Assembly (NCBI GenBank): GCA_002368735.1
Contig: DFEQ01000047.1
Span: 1-16,593, forward strand
Length of the DNA: 16,593 nt
Direction of reading: 5' to 3'
Source: Christensenella sp. UBA3798
GTDB lineage: Bacteria; Bacillota; Clostridia; Christensenellales; CAG-1252
Part shown: positions 12,280-16,593 of the stretch, piece after piece
How positions within the stretch are numbered: the stretch's first letter is position 1
Layout: each line of letters opens with the position of its first letter
Made by a program: the position numbers and the translations under genes
The notes under the pieces: generated by a model
Database searches by the model: none
The model's input: the letters and a program-made list of their open reading frames with translations, nothing else
What the model was told of the DNA's origin: nothing

Positions 12280-13758
12280 TTACATGTATAAGTTTGCATC
12301 CGGGAATTCCGGCTCGCAAGTCAGGTTGATACCGAGGCGCTTGAATAGTTTTTCATCCGCCCCGCTCAGGATGCAGGTAGAGTGCGCTTCGCATCCCTTT
12401 AGGTCTTTTAAGTGTTTCACGGCAAGCTCCGCCGCGTGGTTGTTGGTCTGGCTGACGACGAGCGCCATCAGGACTTCGGAAGGATTGAGCTGATAGTGCA
12501 TCTCCTTGTAGGTCTTCTTTTTCAAGGAGACCATCGGGCGAATGACCGCGGGGGCGATGAGCTTGATGGGGTCGGCGATGCCCGCGAGCACCTTGATGCC
12601 GTTCAGGAGAGCGGTGGACGCCGCTTCGAGGTCGTCCGTCGTCTTGCCCGTCACGATCTTCCCGTCGGGGAGCTCCAAGGAGACAACCTGCTTGCCGCAC
12701 TTCTTTGCCTTTTCGAGGGCGGGGGCTACCACCTTTCTGTCGGTGGTGGCGATGCCGAGCTCCGACATCAATATCTCAAGCCTCTTGATGGTATCCATAT
12801 CGGCAAGCCCCTGCTTGTAGTAGCATAGGGTCTGATAATATCTGCGTATGATCTCCTGCTTCGCCGCCTGCTGGCAAACCTCGTCGTTGACGATGCCGAA
12901 GCCCGCCATATTGACGCCCATATCGGTGGGGGATTGGTATTTGCATTCGCCGAGGATGCGGGTCAGGATCGCCTTCACCACGGGGAAGACCTCGATGTCG
13001 CGGTTGTAATTGACCGTCTTGACGCCGTAGGCTTCCAAGTGGAAGTGGTCGATCATGTTGACGTCGTTGAGGTCGGCGGTCGCCGCCTCGTAGGCAACGT
13101 TCACGGGGTGCTTCAGAGGAATGTTCCATATCGGGAAGGTCTCGAATTTCGCGTATCCCGCCTTGACCCCCCTCTTGCTCTCGTGATACAGCTGGCAGAG
13201 GCAGGTAGCCATCTTGCCGCTGCCGGGGCCGGGCGCGGTGACCACGATCAAGGGACGCTGGGTCTCGATATAGGGGTTCTGTCCGTAGCCTTCGTCCGAA
13301 ACGATGGTGTTGACGTCGGTGGGATAGCCCTTGGTGCGGGTGTGGATATACACCTTTTCGCCGCGGAGCTCAAGCTTCTTTTTGAAGAGGTCGGCTGCGG
13401 GCTGACCTTCGTACTGCGTAATGACGATGCTGCCCACGAAGATGCCGAGGGCACGGATATTATCTATCGTGCGCATGACGTCGTGGCCGTAGTCGATGCC
13501 CATATCGGCGCGTATCTTATTCTTCTGCAGATCGGCGGCGTTGACAGCCATGATGAGCTCCGCCTTATCCTTGAGCTTTTGGAGAAGTTTGACCTTGGCA
13601 TTGACGTCAAAACCGGGCAACACACGCGAAGCGTGATAGTCGTCGAAAAGCTTGCCGCCGAACTCAAGATACAGCTTGCCGCCGAAGCTGTTGATGCGCT
13701 CGATGATCGCTTGAGATTGTTTCTTTACGTACAGTGCATTGTCAAAACCGATCTTCAT
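12280..13758 (-). CDS. DUF1846 (UPF0371) family protein
   Basis: A 492-residue cytosolic protein from the ATG at 13758 ('MKIGFDNALYVKKQSQAI'), chosen over an upstream in-frame ATG because an AGG ribosome site fits it and family members begin this way. The full-length DUF1846 layout is present: 'GGKL' strands near residues 26-36, 'VTAPGPGSGKMATCLCQLYH' (173-192) with a P-loop-like GPGSGK (177-182), and 'HLEAYG..TVNYNRD' in the middle. The family is widespread in Firmicutes and has known structures but no settled reaction; the GPGSGK loop suggests nucleotide or phosphate binding. It is first in an operon with prs and a UlaG-like hydrolase, driven by the strong promoter at 13830-13859, so a link to PRPP or nucleotide metabolism is reasonable but inferred. 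Confidence 0.92.
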   Translation of the reverse strand: MKIGFDNALYVKKQSQAIIERINSFGGKLYLEFGGKLFDDYHASRVLPGFDVNAKVKLLQKLKDKAELIMAVNAADLQKNKIRADMGIDYGHDVMRTIDNIRALGIFVGSIVITQYEGQPAADLFKKKLELRGEKVYIHTRTKGYPTDVNTIVSDEGYGQNPYIETQRPLIVVTAPGPGSGKMATCLCQLYHESKRGVKAGYAKFETFPIWNIPLKHPVNVAYEAATADLNDVNMIDHFHLEAYGVKTVNYNRDIEVFPVVKAILTRILGECKYQSPTDMGVNMAGFGIVNDEVCQQAAKQEIIRRYYQTLCYYKQGLADMDTIKRLEILMSELGIATTDRKVVAPALEKAKKCGKQVVSLELPDGKIVTGKTTDDLEAASTALLNGIKVLAGIADPIKLIAPAVIRPMVSLKKKTYKEMHYQLNPSEVLMALVVSQTNNHAAELAVKHLKDLKGCEAHSTCILSGADEKLFKRLGINLTCEPEFPDANLYM

Positions 13759-13790
13759 AAGTATTACCTGCAAAAAGATGGAAATCGCGC

Positions 13791-13859
13791 TTCGAGCGAA
13801 AGAACTTCTCGCGCTCGCTCACGGGTAGAAGTATATCATTACGTCGAATTTTTTGTCAA
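13791..13859 (-). promoter_or_regulatory. Promoter and structured leader of the DUF1846-prs operon
   Basis: On the minus strand, consensus TTGACA (13859-13854), 18 bases and an extended -10, TGA-TATACT (-10 box at 13835-13830). The leader of about 65 bases contains the stem CGAGCG/CGCTCG (within 13796-13820), partly overlapping the CTTTCGCTCGAA string (13802-13791) also seen upstream of rho. The leader structure may affect translation; this is inferred. Confidence 0.75.
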
Positions 13860-13928
13860 GCGATAATATGATATTCCGATATGGAAAAAGATATATTTTC
13901 TGTGCGGGCGCATTGCGGGCGCGCGATA

Positions 13929-14828
13929 TCAGAAGATAACGAAATTCCCCCTATCCACAAAAGCCGCGGTGATCAAAGCGAGGAGCAGCATATTGACTAC
14001 CTGGTGCACGATGACGATAAATAAGGTGTGCTTGCCCACGAAACGGAAGGGCTTGTTCCAAGCGCCGTCGAGTTTGGGGAAAAGCGTCTGCCCTCCTCCG
14101 TAGAAGAGGGTGACGACAGCCGCGCCCGCGAAGGCATAGCCGAGATAGGGGATGAGGGGGAAGTAGTCGCCGCCCATCCAGGCGACCTTGCTGAAAGCGC
14201 GGTGCAGGAACATCAAGCGGATATCCTGCGTGACGCCCCCCGTGCTTATCAAGTGGTCGGCGAGGAAAATGCCGCCCGCCAAGAGCAAAGAAAGGATAAA
14301 GAAAATGACGTCGCCGTGTTTCTTAAAGAGGCGGGTCAACGCGTACACCGCCGAAACGATGAGGGTGGCGAAGGAAAGCATGTGAAGAACGCCGAAAGTG
14401 ATGATATCAGACGAACCGATGATATCGAGGGTCGCCGCGAGATAGGTGCCTATCGTGATGACGGCGGCGGCAAGAAGGGTCTTCATGGAGCGGGTCAGAT
14501 TGTCGCGGCTGAAAATGGTGCTACCGCCGCACAGTCCGAAAAAGACGCATAGCGCGATGACCTGCACGACGTCGCGGGTGGCGCCTATCCAACCGGCGCC
14601 GTGGTCCCACCACATCTTGGCGAATTTCGCCACGGCGGCGGCTGCCCCACCCTGCGCTATCCAAACGCGGGAAAACTCAAAGGCGAGGTCGTACATAAAG
14701 TGGTCGATGCACATCAAAAGTATCATCAAACCACGCAGGAAATCAAGCTCCCAAATGCGCCCTTTCCCCTGCCTTTCAAGGTCGGGGAAGTTATGTACCG
14801 TGTCCCTAGGTTCCCCCTTGAAAAACAT
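13929..14828 (-). CDS. DUF1624 / heparan-alpha-glucosaminide N-acetyltransferase-like membrane protein
   Basis: A 299-residue polytopic membrane protein of the acyltransferase-like DUF1624 family. The start at 14828 is chosen because it follows the upstream stop codon by one base, and AAGGA inside the end of that gene serves as ribosome site, so translation is coupled. The N-terminal signature 'RIWELDFLRGLMILLMCIDHFMYD' carries the conserved Arg-Gly and Asp42-His43 pair that aligns with the catalytic region of the family. Seven or more membrane spans follow, with a C-terminal 'GKHTLFIVIVHQ' typical of membrane acyltransferases. It probably transfers an acyl group to an extracytoplasmic sugar or envelope polymer; the substrate is unknown. 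It forms a two-gene unit with the Tyr/Pro-rich membrane protein. No clear terminator is seen after it. Confidence 0.88.
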   Translation of the reverse strand: MFFKGEPRDTVHNFPDLERQGKGRIWELDFLRGLMILLMCIDHFMYDLAFEFSRVWIAQGGAAAAVAKFAKMWWDHGAGWIGATRDVVQVIALCVFFGLCGGSTIFSRDNLTRSMKTLLAAAVITIGTYLAATLDIIGSSDIITFGVLHMLSFATLIVSAVYALTRLFKKHGDVIFFILSLLLAGGIFLADHLISTGGVTQDIRLMFLHRAFSKVAWMGGDYFPLIPYLGYAFAGAAVVTLFYGGGQTLFPKLDGAWNKPFRFVGKHTLFIVIVHQVVNMLLLALITAAFVDRGNFVIF

Positions 14829-14829
14829 A

Positions 14830-15711
14830 TTATTCGTCCTTGTATTCCGTGCCGATATAGCGACGTGTGCCGTCCGACTCGTCAAAGAGTTCAAAGCGGT
14901 CGGAATACTCCTTTACGAGCACCCCGGGACGGCGCTTGCTGTAATAAATGAGAGGGCGCTCGGGCGCGGGAGAAAAGCCGCGGCTCTGCGGCGAAGCGTA
15001 GGGCTGCTGCATATAAGGGTCGGGGCGGGCGTCCGAGGGCGTCGGCGCCTGCACCCCTGCGTATCGAAGGGGATCAGTGCCATTCCCGTTGCCGAAATAA
15101 GGGGGCGTGGGAGGAGTGGGACGAGGCTCTGCGCCGTATGCGTCACGCGGAGCGTAGTCCTGACGCGCGTCATAAGGATGGCGCGGAGAATATGGCGCCT
15201 GCCCATCCTGCGAATAGGGGTAGGCTGACTGCGGCGGGTATTGCGGCGGATACTGCGGCGCGTAGGGGTCTCCGTAAGGCGCGTATCCGTTCTGTCCGTA
15301 ATAGGGCTCGTATGGTGCGCCGCGCGCGCCGTCCGAAGCGCCCTGCTCGGGCGCGTCCTTGCGGAACTTATCGCGCTCCTTCTTGACGTCGTCACGATAT
15401 TCGAGGAAGGGGGCAAAGATGGCCGAGAAAGGCCGTACGATAAGGTTGCGAATGGTAATGATGATGGATGCCACCCCGCAAAGCCCCAGTCCGATATAGA
15501 ATAGCACCTGGTCGGTACCCATCACGCCGAGGGTAAAGTCCGTGGTGGCAAGCAGTACGATGCCGAAAACGGAATAAAAGAGGGGGATATACAGCCCGAA
15601 AAAGAGGAAGAGCGTCGCCAAGACCTTGACGATGACCCAGATCAGTTTAAAGACCAGCTTGATGACCGTCCAAACGATGAGCAAAATGGTAAAAATGATG
15701 CCGTCTTTCAC
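14830..15711 (-). CDS. Membrane protein with disordered Tyr/Pro-rich tail
   Basis: I do not recognise a family for this 293-residue protein. It starts with GTG at 15711 behind an AGGAG site. Residues 5-55 are one long or two short membrane segments, and 68-90 is another. A charged linker follows (103-120). Residues 121-252 are low-complexity and disordered, rich in Pro, Tyr, Gln and Gly, with 18 tyrosines, many in 'PxYxP' or 'QYPP' settings. Residues 253-293 form a small strand-rich domain ('PLIYYSKRRPGVLVKEYSDR'). It is transcribed just downstream of a low-molecular-weight tyrosine phosphatase gene, so the tail could be a target of tyrosine phosphorylation, but no kinase is seen. The GC-rich low-complexity DNA creates long spurious frames on both strands. 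Confidence 0.8.
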   Translation of the reverse strand: MKDGIIFTILLIVWTVIKLVFKLIWVIVKVLATLFLFFGLYIPLFYSVFGIVLLATTDFTLGVMGTDQVLFYIGLGLCGVASIIITIRNLIVRPFSAIFAPFLEYRDDVKKERDKFRKDAPEQGASDGARGAPYEPYYGQNGYAPYGDPYAPQYPPQYPPQSAYPYSQDGQAPYSPRHPYDARQDYAPRDAYGAEPRPTPPTPPYFGNGNGTDPLRYAGVQAPTPSDARPDPYMQQPYASPQSRGFSPAPERPLIYYSKRRPGVLVKEYSDRFELFDESDGTRRYIGTEYKDE

Positions 15712-15783
15712 TACTTTCTCCTAATAGAGTCGAAGAGCGCCGCGATGGGACGCATATCCAAGATATTGCTTCCGCATTCGTAA

Positions 15784-15812
15784 ATTATACCATACTTTGG
15801 CGAAATAGTAAA
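15784..15812 (-). promoter_or_regulatory. Promoter of the Tyr/Pro-rich and DUF1624 genes
   Basis: On the minus strand, TTTACT (15812-15807), a 17-base spacer and a perfect extended -10, TG-G-TATAAT (-10 box at 15789-15784). Transcription would start near 15777, giving a leader of about 65 bases before the GTG start. Confidence 0.75.
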
Positions 15813-15840
15813 TATATTTGGCAAATCTCGGTGCCGCGCA

Positions 15841-15860
15841 GGAAAAAATCACGCCTTCGG
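15841..15860 (-). terminator. Compact terminator overlapping the phosphatase stop codon
   Basis: On the minus strand, GCGCC-GAA-GGCGT makes a short hairpin within the last codons of the phosphatase gene and its stop codon, followed at once by six T (from the A-run ending at 15847). The stem is only about five pairs, so some read-through into the next genes is likely. Confidence 0.5.
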
Positions 15861-16298
15861 CGCGCGTTGAAGGAAGGAGCGGCAACAAAGGTCTATCTCC
15901 TCGAATACCCGCTCGAAGTTCCCCGTGTACCACGGATCCTCTATCTCCTTGCCCCCGAGACCGTACTCTCCGAGCAGGTGCGCCTTAGGGACTGCCAAGG
16001 GAGAAATGGCGTTTAAGCGGCGGAGGTTGCTATTATCCATACACAGGAGGATATCCGCCTCCTCTATCTCCCTCTTCGTCACGAGGTGCGCCGCGTGGGG
16101 CGGGCATGGGACGCCGTGCGCGGCGAGACATCTCTTTGCGGGAGGATAGACATCGTTACCTATCTCCTCGGTGGTCACCGCGGCGGAGGAGATGTCAAAA
16201 ACAACTTCCCTCCCCTGCTTTTTCACAAGGTCGATGAAGATATACTCCGCCATCGGCGAGCGACAAATGTTTCCGTGACACAAAAATACGACTTTCAT
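15849..16298 (-). CDS. Low-molecular-weight protein tyrosine phosphatase
   Basis: A 149-residue cytosolic LMW-PTP, the usual size. The phosphate-binding loop with the CX5R motif lies at the N-terminus: 'CHGNICRS' with nucleophile Cys7 and Arg13. The general acid is Asp121 in 'EDPWYTGNFE'. The family removes phosphate from protein tyrosine or, in arsenate reductase relatives, reduces arsenate; the DPWY motif and the absence of the arsenate-type Cys pair favour phosphatase. The ATG at 16298 is used because GGTGGGAGG precedes it and the longer frame would cross the promoter. No tyrosine kinase is next to it. The next gene downstream encodes a membrane protein with a Tyr-rich tail. Confidence 0.93.
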   Translation of the reverse strand: MKVVFLCHGNICRSPMAEYIFIDLVKKQGREVVFDISSAAVTTEEIGNDVYPPAKRCLAAHGVPCPPHAAHLVTKREIEEADILLCMDNSNLRRLNAISPLAVPKAHLLGEYGLGGKEIEDPWYTGNFERVFEEIDLCCRSFLQRAPKA

Positions 16299-16334
16299 TT
16301 CCTCCCACCTTTCGCGCCGTATGGGCGCAAATGA

Positions 16335-16363
16335 ATTATAGCATATCTCCTCCCGTCCCGCAA
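16335..16363 (-). promoter_or_regulatory. Promoter of the tyrosine phosphatase gene
   Basis: On the minus strand, TTGCGG (16363-16358), 17 bases and a perfect extended -10, TG-C-TATAAT (-10 box at 16340-16335). Transcription would start near 16328, about 30 bases before the ATG. Confidence 0.75.
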
Positions 16364-16407
16364 GAAGCGCGGATGAGAAATATTTTTGCAAATTATGAGG
16401 TTTTCAC

Positions 16408-16436
16408 TTGCATTCCGCCCGCGGATATACTATAAT
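16408..16436 (+). promoter_or_regulatory. Promoter of tRNA-Ser
   Basis: TTGCAT (16408-16413), 17 bases and TATAAT (16431-16436). Transcription would start near 16443, leaving about 60 bases of 5' leader for RNase P to remove. The leader contains TAGTCG and CGACTA arms that can pair. Confidence 0.8.
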
Positions 16437-16502
16437 TTGATAGTCGTTTCGTACAGCGCGCCCCCTCGCGGCACGTTTCGACTACAACCGAATATGGCAA
16501 AT

Positions 16503-16593
16503 GGAGAGTTGGCTGAGTGGTCGAAGGCGCACGATTGGAAATCGTGTTTACCCCACAAGGGTAACTAGGGTTCAAATCCCTAACTCTCCGCCA
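16503..16593 (+). tRNA. tRNA-Ser (anticodon GGA)
   Basis: A full class II cloverleaf of 91 bases. The acceptor GGAGAGT pairs with ACTCTCC (16583-16589), then discriminator G and an encoded CCA (16591-16593). The anticodon arm CACGA-TTGGAAA-TCGTG carries GGA, reading UCC and UCU. The long variable arm is TACCC/GGGTA, and the T-arm is TAGGG-TTCAAAT-CCCTA. The long variable arm and anticodon make it serine. The window ends on its last base, so anything downstream, including an element integrated at its 3' end, cannot be seen. Its 3' end is echoed three times at 3341-3763. Confidence 0.97.

Noticed and set aside
12934..13866. Long plus-strand frame opposite the DUF1846 gene
   Set aside because: Its composition mirrors the antisense of DUF1846 and it runs across that operon's promoter. 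No motif is recognisable.
13904..13922. Direct repeat GCGGGCGC-ATT-GCGGGCGC after the DUF1624 gene as a terminator
   Set aside because: It is a direct, not inverted, repeat, and no T-run is adjacent. I cannot support a terminator there.
15721..15933. A 70-codon minus-strand frame between the phosphatase and the Tyr-rich gene
   Set aside because: It overlaps the phosphatase end, a terminator and a promoter, and has no ribosome site.
3743..16593. A single integrated element bounded by the tRNA-Ser at the right edge and copy 3 of the fragment
   Set aside because: The interval holds core genes (rho, prs, luxS) and no integrase. For a tRNA on the plus strand the element should lie to the right of its 3' end, not to its left.
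1..16593. CRISPR arrays, insertion sequences or a complete defence island
   Set aside because: No regularly spaced repeats, no transposase or integrase and no recognisable defence gene set are visible on either strand.

Overview
The window looks like a piece of chromosome from an uncultured, mid-GC clostridial-type Firmicute. The signs are strong Shine-Dalgarno sequences (AGGAGG-like) before most starts, classic TTGACA/TATAAT-type promoters with several extended -10 elements, luxS, an AqpZ-type channel, DUF1846, a long Clostridia-style PRPP synthetase and a lipoprotein built of Cys-rich 'YTC..CG..K' repeats. Species cannot be fixed from the sequence alone.

Layout. (1) Positions 1-2909 are visibly AT-richer. 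They hold a partial secreted lipoprotein (minus strand, running off the left edge) divergent from a LacI-family regulator (plus strand). The shared intergenic region has two good promoters and a repeated TGCATTTGCA motif, so this looks like an accessory regulator/target pair. (2) Positions 2910-3831 have no convincing gene and are packed with hairpins. Three short copies of a tRNA-Ser 3' end (all ending CTCTCCGCCA) lie within 410 bases, each followed at once by a Rho-independent-type terminator. I read this as the scar of repeated integration at a tRNA-Ser gene, and as the right edge of the accessory region. (3) Positions 3832-4254 hold a small DUF4926-like, possibly immunity-type gene and a 5'-truncated fragment just upstream of it, perhaps the C-terminus of a toxin. 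(4) From 4255 to the end the sequence is GC-richer and housekeeping in character, and nearly everything is on the minus strand.

Housekeeping block in transcription order, right to left: a low-molecular-weight protein tyrosine phosphatase; a two-gene unit of a Tyr/Pro-rich membrane protein and a DUF1624 acyltransferase-like membrane protein; an operon DUF1846 - prs - UlaG-like metallo-hydrolase; rho; an AqpZ-type aquaporin; an operon SGNH hydrolase - unknown 261-aa protein - rtcB; and luxS. A plus-strand tRNA-Ser(GGA) with its own promoter closes the window, and the last base of the window is the last base of its encoded CCA.

How the parts relate. The tRNA-Ser at the right edge and the tRNA-Ser 3' fragments at 3341-3763 point to serine tRNA genes as integration targets here. 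The tyrosine phosphatase sits directly upstream of a protein with 18 tyrosines in a disordered tail. RtcB is made with an unrecognised acidic protein. PRPP synthetase is made with two proteins of unknown substrate. No integrase, transposase, CRISPR array or complete defence system is visible.
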